Positions 16,584 through 24,785 are shown, numbered from the stretch's first letter. The stretch: DNA of 33,380 bases from an uncultured Actinomycetes bacterium (GCA_903924485.1 CAIYBL010000135.1:1-33380), one strand, 5' to 3'. Made by a program: numbers and translations. Notes: generated from the sequence alone by a model not told the origin.

Positions 16584-17828
16584 CTAATAAGGGTTAGCAA
16601 TAAAGAGTTCTTGGGCAGGGAACTTAGTGAGAACGTGCACACCTGTATCCGTCACAACAATTTCCTCTTCGATGCGCGCAGCCGAGACGCCATCAGATGC
16701 TGGGCAATATGTTTCAAGCGCAAAAACCATTCCCGCTTGAATCTCCACAGGATTATCCAAACTGTTGAGCCTGGAAATAATCGGACGCTCATGAAGTCCC
16801 AGTCCTAAACCGTGGCCAAACTGCAAACCAAATGCTGCGAGCTCGTTTTCAAAGCCAAACTCTTCGGCCTTTGGCCACACCCGGGCAATGTCATCTGTGC
16901 CAACACCAACTTTGACGATATTTATGGCGGCATCCATCCATTCACGTGCCTTTGTATAAGCATCGCGTTGGGAATTGGTTGCACTACCGACAGCGAAGGT
17001 TCGGTAGTAGCAGGTGCGATATCCGTTATAAGAATGGATAATGTCAAAGAATGCTTGATCCCCCGGGCGAATAATGCGATCTGTGAAATTATGTGGGTGA
17101 GGATTGCAGCGCTCACCTGATATCGCATTGATCGCTTCTACTTGATCGGAACCCATTTCATAAAGGCGCTTGTTAGCAAGGGCGACAATTTCATTCTCGC
17201 GAATTCCTGGCTTCAACACATCAACGATGTTTTGATATACGCCATCCACCATTGCTGCCGCTTGGTTAAGTAGCATGATTTCATCTTCGGATTTAATAAG
17301 GCGCGCATCCAACATGTATTGCTGGGCGTCTACAACTTTGAGTCCTTGACGTTGCATTTCAAAGAGAAATGCTGGTTCGACAATATCTACGCCTACTGGT
17401 TCGTTCACAACTCCTGCATCAATCAGAAGCCCTTTGATTTCCTTCACTGCAGCTTCCATGAGACCAGCAGATGGTGCAACGGCTCCACGCATACCCAACA
17501 TGCCTGGGCGATTATTTTCTGGTTTAAGCCATGGTGAATACAGCTTGTGGTGGCGCACCGCAGAACCGAAGTCCCACAACATTGGATCTCCACCACGAGT
17601 AAGAAGTGAATAACGAGTCATCTTGTCGCCAAGTGCTCCACCCACCCATGTTTGCGTGGTGTATCGGATGTTGTAAAAGTCAAAGAGCAAGAAGGAGCCA
17701 CATTCGCTACCAGCGAGCGCGTCTTTGGCACGGCCAATCCTGTACTTACGAAGGCGGTCAAAATCAACGCGCGTTTCGTAGTCCACTCCCATATGTCCGG
17801 GGGCTTGGAGTGACTTGTGATTGCTCAT
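16584..17828 (-). CDS. M24 (creatinase/aminopeptidase P fold) family protein with altered metal site
   Basis: Pita-bread fold protein, 414 residues, with a creatinase-type N-terminal domain (about 20-180) and the M24 catalytic domain (about 185-405). Four of the five usual metal ligands are present: Asp262 (FFDI), His339 (FGHG), Glu372 (LETY) and Glu387 (ARIEEE). The second Asp, which in methionine aminopeptidase lies 11 residues after the first, is Cys273 (YRTCYYRTF). HPH at 244-246 corresponds to the catalytic His region. This makes a standard Xaa-Pro dipeptidase role doubtful. Family relatives with changed sites include creatinase and the DMSP lyase DddP. The gene starts 2 bases after the oxidoreductase gene, and a non-peptidase C-N or C-S lyase/hydrolase in the pathway is possible. 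Confidence 0.85.
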   Translation of the reverse strand: MSNHKSLQAPGHMGVDYETRVDFDRLRKYRIGRAKDALAGSECGSFLLFDFYNIRYTTQTWVGGALGDKMTRYSLLTRGGDPMLWDFGSAVRHHKLYSPWLKPENNRPGMLGMRGAVAPSAGLMEAAVKEIKGLLIDAGVVNEPVGVDIVEPAFLFEMQRQGLKVVDAQQYMLDARLIKSEDEIMLLNQAAAMVDGVYQNIVDVLKPGIRENEIVALANKRLYEMGSDQVEAINAISGERCNPHPHNFTDRIIRPGDQAFFDIIHSYNGYRTCYYRTFAVGSATNSQRDAYTKAREWMDAAINIVKVGVGTDDIARVWPKAEEFGFENELAAFGLQFGHGLGLGLHERPIISRLNSLDNPVEIQAGMVFALETYCPASDGVSAARIEEEIVVTDTGVHVLTKFPAQELFIANPY

Positions 17829-17830
17829 GG

Positions 17831-18775
17831 CTACTTACCTTCTTTGCTCTCGAGTCCATCTGCAATTGCTTTATTTTCCGAAACTAACTCCATCCCGGAT
17901 GCCTTTGCTTGTTCCAAAAGTAGAACTGCAAAATCCATATCCGTATTTCCATGGCCTATTGCTTGCTGCACTGCTTGATAGGCACTTGATGCAACCGGCA
18001 TCGGAACTTCAAGTTTGCGCGCCGCCGCCAAACCGAGATCAAAGTCCTTACGAAGCAAGATCGGAGTAAAAGTGGTTGTCATATCCAGATTCACAAATGC
18101 TGGTGTCTTGTAACGAGAAAAGACAGAACCCATGACCGAGTCGTTGAGGAAGGCCAGGAATGCCGAGCGCGGAACTCCTGCTTTTTCAGTAAAAACGGTA
18201 ATTTCGGCCATAGATTGTGTAACCACACCAAGGAAAATATTGTGTGCCAATTTCACTAAGCGGGCTAGGTCTCCCTCTCCGACGTAGGTAACACCTCGAG
18301 ACATTAACTTCAAAGTTTCCTCTACTTCATCAAATGCATCGCGAGGTCCAGAAACCACTTGAGTCAGCATTCCGGCTTTAACAACTTTGCCGTTTCCAGA
18401 TACTGGTGCGACGAGATATTTCACTCCTCGAGCAAGAGCTGCTTCTCGAACTTTCTGAGATGCGGTGTCATCTACCGTAGAACAGTCAACGAACATTCCA
18501 GGCGCCTTCTCTTGAACAAGAACACCACCTTCGCCGATGGTGATCTGCAAGAGATCTGGCGAAGAGGAGACCATCGAAAAAACGATGTCACAGTCGGCAA
18601 GTTCAGAAATGTTGTCCACGATCACCGCGCCATATTCCTTCAGCGGTTCAGCCTTGGCTTTGGTGCGGTTGTACACTTTTACGGTATGGCCTGCTTTAAG
18701 AATGCGCGAGACCATGGCAAAGCCCATACGTCCTGTGCCAATCCAACCAATTGTTACATCGGAACCCGCGCTCAT
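17831..18775 (-). CDS. NAD(P)-dependent beta-hydroxyacid dehydrogenase (3-hydroxyisobutyrate dehydrogenase family)
   Basis: Oxidoreductase of the HIBADH / tartronate semialdehyde reductase family, 314 residues. The Rossmann motif GWIGTGRMG lies near 10-18, with NRTKAKAE after the second strand suggesting NADP preference. DCSTVDD is at 97-103, the substrate loop PVSGNGKVVKAG near 124-135 and the catalytic Lys175 in LVKLAHN. The substrate loop departs from the SGG of classical enzymes, so the substrate may not be 3-hydroxyisobutyrate. The ATG overlaps the livF stop (ATGA), tying this enzyme to the transporter operon. It would interconvert a hydroxyacid with its semialdehyde or ketoacid. Confidence 0.9.
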   Translation of the reverse strand: MSAGSDVTIGWIGTGRMGFAMVSRILKAGHTVKVYNRTKAKAEPLKEYGAVIVDNISELADCDIVFSMVSSSPDLLQITIGEGGVLVQEKAPGMFVDCSTVDDTASQKVREAALARGVKYLVAPVSGNGKVVKAGMLTQVVSGPRDAFDEVEETLKLMSRGVTYVGEGDLARLVKLAHNIFLGVVTQSMAEITVFTEKAGVPRSAFLAFLNDSVMGSVFSRYKTPAFVNLDMTTTFTPILLRKDFDLGLAAARKLEVPMPVASSAYQAVQQAIGHGNTDMDFAVLLLEQAKASGMELVSENKAIADGLESKEGK

Positions 18776-19554
18776 GATCGACCTTCTTTCGCTATTTCTG
18801 ACACTGCTTTGACGGTTGTGTTCTTACCAGCTGCGCCAAGATACAACTTCGCAACCTCTGGATTTTCAAGTAGATCTGATGCTTTCCCAACAATTCGGAC
18901 AATTCCTGTTTCAAGAACCGCGCCCTTATCGGAGGCAGCTAGGCCCGATCGAGCATTTTGCTCTACCAGCAAAATCGTGCGACCTGCTTTGGCAAGACCA
19001 TTGATGGCATCGAAAACCAATCGACGTGACTTCGGGTCCAGACCAATAGAAGGCTCATCTAAGAGAATCAGCTTTGGATCAAAAAGTAGAGTGCGCGCAA
19101 GCTCTACTTGCTTTTGCTCTCCTCCAGAGAGTGACCCCGCATGCTCTTTTTGACGCTCACGAATAATTGGAAATAGGTGTGCCGCTTCTTCGATGCGACT
19201 CAAAATTAATTTGCGATCGCGAATCAAGTAGCCACCCATGAGCAAGTTGTCCCACAGAGTCATTCCAGGAAAGAGCGAACGCTCTTGTGGAACGTGAACA
19301 ACACCGCGGCGCAGATTGGCCTTTGGCGTTTGTCCCGTAATGTCTTCACCATCAAGAAGAATCTGACCTTCTCGTGGTGGTAGAAGTCCTGAAACGGTTT
19401 TCAATACTGTGGACTTACCGGCGCCGTTAGGTCCGATCAGGCACATAACTTCACCTACTTGGAGTTCTAAATTCACGCCCTTAAGAACGAGTCCGGCACC
19501 GTATCCGGCAATGATGTTCTTGATCTCTAAACGAGGAGTTGTCATGGCTATCAA
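18772..19554 (-). CDS. livF: Branched-chain-type ABC importer ATPase LivF
   Basis: ATPase of a hydrophobic amino acid type (HAAT) ABC importer, 260 residues, slightly longer than E. coli LivF. Walker A GPNGAGKST, Q-loop region HVPQERSLFPGMTL, signature LSGGEQKQV and Walker B ILLDEPSIGLD are intact. Overlaps livG by 4 bases at its start and the oxidoreductase by 4 bases at its end. It is paired with LivG next door. Confidence 0.93.
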   Translation of the reverse strand: MIAMTTPRLEIKNIIAGYGAGLVLKGVNLELQVGEVMCLIGPNGAGKSTVLKTVSGLLPPREGQILLDGEDITGQTPKANLRRGVVHVPQERSLFPGMTLWDNLLMGGYLIRDRKLILSRIEEAAHLFPIIRERQKEHAGSLSGGEQKQVELARTLLFDPKLILLDEPSIGLDPKSRRLVFDAINGLAKAGRTILLVEQNARSGLAASDKGAVLETGIVRIVGKASDLLENPEVAKLYLGAAGKNTTVKAVSEIAKEGRS

Positions 19555-20282
19555 TCTCCCAAGTAAGCGTCGAGGACTCGTGGATCTGATTGCACGACAT
19601 CAGGGGTTCCTTGAGCAATGGGTTTTCCACGATCTAGAACAATTACTGGATCACAGACTCTCATGACGAAACTCATGTCATGTTCAACAATTAGGAAGGT
19701 CACGCCAAGTTTGTTGTAATTGCGAATGTGATCAGCCATTGTTTCAATGAGGATTGGGTTTACACCCGCAGTTGGTTCATCGAGCAGAACCAACTTCGGT
19801 TTGCTCATCAAGACCGAAGCAAATTCCAGAAGCTTGCGCTGGCCCCAAGAAAGTTCATTTGCATAAAGTTCTGCGACATGGCTGAGCTTGAATTCTTCAA
19901 GCAACGCATCCGCCTGCATTTGATCTTCTTTTGAAACCCGACGAGAGAAGATGCTCTTCCAGCTTCCACCCTTTGCAACTACCAAATTTTCCTGGACCGT
20001 GAGATCACCAAAGACACGAGATTGCTGGAATGTTCTGGTGAGTCCTCGACGATAAAGCTCTCCAGCGTGTTCTTTAGAAACATCGGCTCCATCAAAGGTA
20101 ACTACTCCGTCTTGTCGTTGGATATATCCAGTCACCAAGTTAAAAACCGTCGTCTTTCCAGATCCGTTGGGACCAATAAGGGCTGTAATGCTGCCTTCTT
20201 CAACATCGAAGGAGCAATCATTAACAGCTTTGAGAGTTCCAAATTCTTTAGTTAAAAACTTGACGGAAAGAATCGCACTCAT
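19551..20282 (-). CDS. livG: Branched-chain-type ABC importer ATPase LivG
   Basis: Second ATPase of the HAAT importer, 243 residues. Walker A GPNGSGKTT, a LivG-type insertion RRGLTRTFQQSRVFGDLTV, signature LSWGQRKLLEFAS (Trp instead of the more usual Tyr or Gly) and Walker B VLLDEPTAGVNP are present, with the switch His in IVEHD. Overlaps livM and livF by 4 bases each. Confidence 0.93.
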   Translation of the reverse strand: MSAILSVKFLTKEFGTLKAVNDCSFDVEEGSITALIGPNGSGKTTVFNLVTGYIQRQDGVVTFDGADVSKEHAGELYRRGLTRTFQQSRVFGDLTVQENLVVAKGGSWKSIFSRRVSKEDQMQADALLEEFKLSHVAELYANELSWGQRKLLEFASVLMSKPKLVLLDEPTAGVNPILIETMADHIRNYNKLGVTFLIVEHDMSFVMRVCDPVIVLDRGKPIAQGTPDVVQSDPRVLDAYLGD

Positions 20283-21322
20283 GCGGATTGTCCTTCCGCT
20301 AATGGGTCGTTTGCTTTTGCAGCAACAGATTTCAATGCCAGCGCCTTCAAACGACGTTTATTTGTGACTGTGGGCAAGATTCCGCGGGGTAGGAAGAGAA
20401 TCGTCACAAGGAATATTGCTGCGTATGCCAACAAGTACAACTGACTGCCTCCCACGTAATAGGCCAACAGTTGCTGGGCTGGCATCAAGATCGCCGCCCC
20501 CAACACGGGACCCCACAACGTTGCACGGCCTCCCAGGAATGTCATCAATACCATCGTGATCGTTACCAGTGGATCAATCGCAAATTGAGGGTAAATAAAC
20601 CCAATGTAAAACGCCCATGCCGCCCCTGCCATGCCAGTGAAAGCCACGCTGCTAGAGAAGGCAATGAGTTTCACTTGAAGAGTTCGAACTCCAACGCCCT
20701 TGGCCTTATCTTCATCAGCGCGAATGGCGGTGAGAGAAAGACCTATCTTAGATTTGCTCAAGTAATAACTCAATCCGAAGGCAAACAACAAGAGTATTGC
20801 CGCCGTGTAATAGAAGGGAAGTTCAAAGAACTTAACATCAAACTTAGGTTGAACTACTGCAGCTCCCTGCGCTCCACCTGTGAAGTTCTTCAGGTTATAG
20901 GCAAGTGTTTGAGTAACGAAGAGCAATGTAATTGTGACGATTGCAAATACATCCGCGCGTGTACGCATTGCAAGCATTCCAATCGGGATAGCTAACAATG
21001 CACAGATAATTCCGATAACAGGAAGCATGAAAAGTGGCTCGTACCCTGAATGTAAAAGATGGTTAGGTTTAAAGAAGAAGGCCTCGGCATAGGCTCCGAT
21101 ACCGAAAAAAGCTGCATGGCCAAGGGATGGGTATCCGCCAAATCCTCCGATGAAGTTCCAAGAAACGGCCATGGTGGCGTACAGCAATGTGAAGAAAAAT
21201 AGATTCCAAAGCCAATGTTGTGGGAAGACACCAGGAAGTGCGGCAAGTACAAGAATGAAAACTCCACCACGGATAAGTCCGTTACGGGTAACCAGTTTTG
21301 TAGGCTCGGTTGATAATTTCAC
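20279..21322 (-). CDS. livM: Branched-chain-type ABC importer permease LivM
   Basis: Inner-membrane permease of the HAAT importer, about 347 residues. I chose the GTG at 21322, one base after the livH stop, over the longer open frame starting at 21394 inside livH: the GTG has a good Shine-Dalgarno (GAGGGG, 21332-21337, 9 bases away) and avoids 24 non-membrane residues. At least eight hydrophobic segments follow. The family motif GGYPSLGHAAFFGIGAY occurs near residues 63-79, and the EAA-like region SKIGLSLTAIRADEDKAKGVG comes later. Pairs with LivH. Confidence 0.9.
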   Translation of the reverse strand: MKLSTEPTKLVTRNGLIRGGVFILVLAALPGVFPQHWLWNLFFFTLLYATMAVSWNFIGGFGGYPSLGHAAFFGIGAYAEAFFFKPNHLLHSGYEPLFMLPVIGIICALLAIPIGMLAMRTRADVFAIVTITLLFVTQTLAYNLKNFTGGAQGAAVVQPKFDVKFFELPFYYTAAILLLFAFGLSYYLSKSKIGLSLTAIRADEDKAKGVGVRTLQVKLIAFSSSVAFTGMAGAAWAFYIGFIYPQFAIDPLVTITMVLMTFLGGRATLWGPVLGAAILMPAQQLLAYYVGGSQLYLLAYAAIFLVTILFLPRGILPTVTNKRRLKALALKSVAAKANDPLAEGQSA

Positions 21323-21323
21323 G

Positions 21324-22205
21324 TTACGCAGCCCCTCGTTCAAGTCGGCCGAACATTCCTTGAGGCCGGAAAAGGAGCACCAAGAGCAAGACAATAAAGA
21401 AAGTCATTTCAGACCATGTTGGTGACCAGATAACTGCTGCAACCGAAGAGACAACGCCGATCACAATTCCTGCAACAACAGCGCCGCCGATTGAACCGAG
21501 GCCACCGAGCAGAACGACTGAAAGGAGTCTGGAAATCAAGTCGTAATGACTGCCGGAGTTAAATGGGTAGAGCAAGCCAAAGATGGACCCGGAGGCGGCT
21601 GATGTCGCGATACCTAATCCAAAGCCATATGCCTTAACACGCGTGGAATCAACACCCAGCAAAGTTGCCGACTGAGGATTTTGTACCGTTGCACGAATGG
21701 CGCGCCCAAATTTGGTTTTTTGCAGAACTAAATAGAGAATCAAAAGCAACACCAGCGAAATCAGAAAGCCGTAGAGGCGTACATAGGAAACTGTAAATCC
21801 ATCACCAAGCACAAATGATTTGTTGGAATACGAAGTGTTAATGCTTCGATAGGTGGTTCGGTATGTAACCGAGAGAATTCCTTCGACAAGTAATGCAAGA
21901 GCAAAAGTTACGAGAAGGGAGAGTTCAGCGGCATCCTCTTTGCGAAGGGGCCGTAAGAAAACCCAGTGGCCAAACATTCCGATGGCAAACATCAATGGTG
22001 TAGTAATCAAAATCGAAACAAAAGGATCAATCCCAAACTGTGTGAATAAAGTAAAAGTCATATATGCCGAGGCGATTACAAACGCACCCTGAGCAAGATT
22101 GACAACTTTCATAACACCGAAAATTAGGGTTTGGCCAGAAGCCATCAATGAATAAACGCCTCCGGTGAGTACACCCATGATGAGACCTTGAATCAAGACA
22201 TGCAT
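21324..22205 (-). CDS. livH: Branched-chain-type ABC importer permease LivH
   Basis: First permease of the HAAT importer, 293 residues, all membrane-spanning with short loops. The N-terminal GVYSLMASGQTLIFGVMKVV NLAQGA signature is typical of LivH, and the EAA-like motif reads RAIRATVQNPQSATLLGVD. Starts with ATG 107 bases after the binding-protein gene, and a long hairpin lies in that gap. Confidence 0.92.
   Translation of the reverse strand: MHVLIQGLIMGVLTGGVYSLMASGQTLIFGVMKVVNLAQGAFVIASAYMTFTLFTQFGIDPFVSILITTPLMFAIGMFGHWVFLRPLRKEDAAELSLLVTFALALLVEGILSVTYRTTYRSINTSYSNKSFVLGDGFTVSYVRLYGFLISLVLLLILYLVLQKTKFGRAIRATVQNPQSATLLGVDSTRVKAYGFGLGIATSAASGSIFGLLYPFNSGSHYDLISRLLSVVLLGGLGSIGGAVVAGIVIGVVSSVAAVIWSPTWSEMTFFIVLLLVLLFRPQGMFGRLERGAA
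21332..21337 (-). promoter_or_regulatory. Ribosome binding site deciding the livM GTG start
   Basis: GAGGGG on the minus strand, 9 bases before GTG at 21322 and inside the last codons of livH. Confidence 0.65.
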
Positions 22206-22257
22206 TACAACTCGCTTCTATAAAATGGTGGCTAAATACTGGACTAATGTGAGTAAT

Positions 22258-22297
22258 ACCGTGAGTGGCTCGCAATCCATAACGGACCACTCACGGT
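22258..22297 (-). terminator. Hairpin between the livK and livH genes (attenuator or processing site)
   Basis: Perfect 11-base-pair stem (22258-22268 with 22287-22297, CCACTCACGGT arm) and an 18-base loop in the 107-base gap after livK. No T-run follows on the minus strand. The likely role is a partial terminator or an mRNA 3'-end stabiliser giving more binding protein than permease. Confidence 0.55.
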
Positions 22298-22312
22298 TCT
22301 ACTAATTACTTC

Positions 22313-23554
22313 TTATCCAGCCCAGCCTGGTTTTACCAAGAGAGGCTTAGCCTGTGCAACGGCTGTTGGGAACACTGACTTCAGCGCGCCGTTCTGCCAT
22401 TGAACGAGGAGGTACTGGGACTGTGGAACTCCGTACTTATCCCAGGAAAGTGTGCCCAACAGTGTTGGCCATGTTCCTGCATGCAGTGACTTGATAATTG
22501 TTGCGTTATCAATCTTGCCCGTACGTTGTGCAATGAGCTCGATCAATTGACCAGCTGCATATGCTTCTGCAGATGAGTTATCGATCAATGCAGCGGTTCC
22601 ACCGAACTTAGCAATGTATTCCTTCACGAAAGTTTGGCTTCCTGGAGCTGTACTGGTCGTAAACCAGTCGCCCGAGGAGAAGATGCCGTTTACGTTCGCG
22701 GCGCCAACCTTGCTTGGGAATTCACTTGGTGAGTTAGCACCGTTGCTCATGTAAAGGAACTTAGGGTTGTATTTCAACTGAATAAGTGCCTTCACCTGCT
22801 GGTACGCATCCAGGGACTGTGTTCCGGAAACGATGACATCAGGCTTTGCAGCAACAACCTTTGCCATGATTGGCGTGAGGTCTGGTGTTTCAGCTGGATA
22901 GATGTCGTTGTAGACAGTGGTGATTCCTGCCTTTTCAAAGCGGACACGTACTGTGTCTGCTACTGGCTGTGCGAATGGATCATCGAGTGATGGGTATGCA
23001 GCTGTCTTTGGACGTTGCGCTGCAGGCAATGACAAGATGTAATCGGCGAAAACGTCGCCTTGCTTGACGATTGGTCCTGGTTGCACGAAGAACAAGTTGG
23101 TGAGGTTCTGTGCGAAGACCTTTGGTCCGCCACCGGCTGATTCGATGAATGCATACTTATAGCGATTGGCCACCTGTGAGGCTGGGACCGTAAGCAAACT
23201 GGAGAATGGTCCAACAACCAGGTCAACCTTGTCGCGTGTGATCAGGTTGGTGTAGTTAGTAACAACCTGGGTAGGGCTTGATAGATCATCAACGATCTTG
23301 AGAGTTACTTTGCGGCCAAGAATTCCGCCTTTAGCGTTGATGTGGGTAACCCACAATTGATAGCCCTTTTTAACGGCGTTGCCTGGATCAGCGAAGTCGC
23401 CGGTGAGAGAGAGCGAAACACCTATTACTAATGGCTTTGCTGCTGCAACGCTGGAGGTAGCTCCAGTAACAGTAAGAGCCAACGCAACTGCGCATGCTCC
23501 AGCTACTAGTGAAATAGGCTTGAAATTCCTTGATAACAATCGATTGTCCTTCAT
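22313..23554 (-). CDS. livK: Branched-chain amino acid-type solute-binding protein (Peripla_BP_6)
   Basis: Type I periplasmic-binding-fold receptor of the HAAT importer, 413 residues. A Sec-type signal peptide covers about 1-39 (basic MKDNRLLSRNFK, hydrophobic core, SVAAA before KPLVIG). No lipobox Cys is found at the cleavage site: the only early Cys, Cys21, is inside the hydrophobic core in a poor context. The mature start VIGVSLSLTGDFADPG is the standard Peripla_BP_6 opening. ATG at 23554 is preceded by GGGAAGG at a good distance. The leader is about 88 bases. Despite the family name, ligands can be amino acids, amides, urea or aromatic acids. A LacI operator overlaps its start of transcription and another lies inside codons 3-6. 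Confidence 0.92.
   Translation of the reverse strand: MKDNRLLSRNFKPISLVAGACAVALALTVTGATSSVAAAKPLVIGVSLSLTGDFADPGNAVKKGYQLWVTHINAKGGILGRKVTLKIVDDLSSPTQVVTNYTNLITRDKVDLVVGPFSSLLTVPASQVANRYKYAFIESAGGGPKVFAQNLTNLFFVQPGPIVKQGDVFADYILSLPAAQRPKTAAYPSLDDPFAQPVADTVRVRFEKAGITTVYNDIYPAETPDLTPIMAKVVAAKPDVIVSGTQSLDAYQQVKALIQLKYNPKFLYMSNGANSPSEFPSKVGAANVNGIFSSGDWFTTSTAPGSQTFVKEYIAKFGGTAALIDNSSAEAYAAGQLIELIAQRTGKIDNATIIKSLHAGTWPTLLGTLSWDKYGVPQSQYLLVQWQNGALKSVFPTAVAQAKPLLVKPGWAG
23535..23548 (-). promoter_or_regulatory. Second LacI-type operator, inside the first codons of livK
   Basis: The core ACAATCGATTGT (23536-23547) is a perfect 12-base palindrome. Read on the minus strand the site is GACAATCGATTGTT, matching the promoter operator GACAACCGATTGTC at 12 of 14 bases. 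Its centre lies 97 bases from that of the first site, close to nine helical turns, a spacing that allows looping. Confidence 0.6.
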
Positions 23555-23631
23555 TGCACAACCTTCCCGTTAAGACATAAGGAGTATTTCCGTTAGCGCC
23601 TTTGCAGGTCGGGACCCGGCCAAACTCGGAC

Positions 23632-23645
23632 GACAATCGGTTGTC
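23632..23645 (-). promoter_or_regulatory. LacI-type operator overlapping the livK start of transcription
   Basis: GACAACCGATTGTC on the minus strand, with GACAA/TTGTC arms around a central CG as expected for LacI-family sites. It begins 3 bases after the -10 element, so a bound repressor would cover +1. The divergent LacI gene at 23751 is the natural candidate regulator. Confidence 0.7.
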
Positions 23646-23648
23646 ATA

Positions 23649-23677
23649 ACCATAAGAGGGCTTTTTCGGAACGTCAA
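23649..23677 (-). promoter_or_regulatory. livK operon promoter
   Basis: Minus strand TTGACG (-35, 23672-23677), 17-base spacer, TATGGT (-10, 23649-23654). It would drive livKHMGF and the catabolic genes behind it, possibly as far as the GntR gene. Confidence 0.65.
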
Positions 23678-23691
23678 TAGTCAACACGAAA

Positions 23692-23720
23692 TTGTCCAAG
23701 GTTTATCAAAGAGTTATAGA
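23692..23720 (+). promoter_or_regulatory. Promoter of the divergent LacI gene
   Basis: TTGTCC (-35, 23692-23697), 17-base spacer, TATAGA (-10, 23715-23720), about 30 bases before the ATG at 23751. The two -35 elements of the divergent promoters are only 14 bases apart. Confidence 0.5.
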
Positions 23721-23750
23721 CGCCAAGAGAGATGGCCCTATCCTGTTCTC

Positions 23751-24785
23751 ATGACCAGCACGCTTGCCGATGTTGCCAAGGCAGCTGGCGTTCACCCAGG
23801 AACCGCCTCGAAGGCTCTCAATCCTGAAACGCGACACCGCGTCGCCGATGACACGGTCAAACGAGTTCTTTCGATCGCCAAGAAACTCAATTACCAACCC
23901 AACAATATTGCTCGGAGTTTGCGAACGAGGAAAACCGGCACAATTGGTCTTCTGGTACCGGATCTCACGAACGCCCTTTTTCCGCCGATCGTTCGTGGAA
24001 TCGAACATGTGCTCAGCGAACATGGTCTACATGCACTTGTTGTAAATACTGATAACAATCCTGAAAAGGCAAATCAATTATTTACGGCCTTACGAATTCG
24101 CCAATGTGATGGATTTATTCTTGCCACCGCTTTTAGAAATGATCCAATCGTCGAAGAACTCGCCGAACGAAATATTCCATCAGTTCTTGTGAACCGTTTA
24201 ACAGACAAAAAACTCTTGCCTTCAGTATCAGGTGATGAATGGTCGGCGATGAATGTTGCCGTTGATCACCTTATTAGTTTAGGACACACACGCATCGCAC
24301 ACATTGCTGGTCCGCGAAGTATCTCCAACGGAAGCATCCGCCGGGCTGCATTTCTTGACGCTGTCGAAGAAAAGAAATTGAAAAAGGATCATTGCCCCGT
24401 GATTGTTGCCAGCGAGTACAGCGAAGACGCAGGCGAAGCAGCGCTGCTCAAACTCTTTGCAAGTACCAAACTGAAACCAACAGCGATTATTGCTGGAAAC
24501 GACCAAATAGCAATCGGGGCAATCGATGGTCTACGTCAGTTAAAACTATCTTGCCCAGAAGATGTATCCGTGATTGGTTTTAACGACAGCCCGATGGTGG
24601 ATCGTCTGCAACCTAGCTTGACCACCCTTCACTTACCCAAGCATCAACTGGGCGAAGACGCGGCGGTCATGCTTCTAGAAATTATGAGTGGCAAACGAAC
24701 GCAGAAGGCAGAAGCACACTTACTTCCATGCGACTTAATAGTGCGAAATTCAACGGCCCGTGTGAGTCCTAAGGCTTCTCGCTAG
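23751..24785 (+). CDS. LacI family transcriptional regulator, divergent from livK
   Basis: LacI/GalR repressor, 344 residues. The N-terminal helix-turn-helix is TLADVAKAAGVHPGTASKAL (4-23), the hinge helix ends ARSLRT, and the Peripla_BP_3-type ligand domain begins with TIGLLVPDLTNALFPPIVRG. The recognition helix HPGTASKALN differs from the common S..TVSRVLN, which may mean a distinct operator. No clear Shine-Dalgarno is seen before the ATG. It sits head to head with livK, whose promoter carries two matching palindromes, so it most likely represses the large importer-catabolic array and is released by a ligand of that pathway. Its stop codon overlaps that of the next gene on the other strand. 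Confidence 0.92.
   Translation: MTSTLADVAKAAGVHPGTASKALNPETRHRVADDTVKRVLSIAKKLNYQPNNIARSLRTRKTGTIGLLVPDLTNALFPPIVRGIEHVLSEHGLHALVVNTDNNPEKANQLFTALRIRQCDGFILATAFRNDPIVEELAERNIPSVLVNRLTDKKLLPSVSGDEWSAMNVAVDHLISLGHTRIAHIAGPRSISNGSIRRAAFLDAVEEKKLKKDHCPVIVASEYSEDAGEAALLKLFASTKLKPTAIIAGNDQIAIGAIDGLRQLKLSCPEDVSVIGFNDSPMVDRLQPSLTTLHLPKHQLGEDAAVMLLEIMSGKRTQKAEAHLLPCDLIVRNSTARVSPKASR

Noticed and set aside
18359-19153. Open frame of 264 codons on the + strand opposite the oxidoreductase and livF genes
   Set aside because: It lies wholly antisense to two strongly supported genes, has no family signal or ribosome site, and such frames arise from codon bias.
20471-20995. Open frame of 174 codons on the + strand opposite livM
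   Set aside because: Shadow of a membrane-protein gene; His/Arg/Asn-rich translation without domains.
21323-21394. Longer livM start inside livH
   Set aside because: Adds 24 residues without membrane or family character and lacks the good ribosome site found before GTG 21322.
22258-22297. Full intrinsic terminator after livK
   Set aside because: Strong stem but no T-run, and the remaining transporter genes lie downstream on the same strand, so a complete stop is unlikely.
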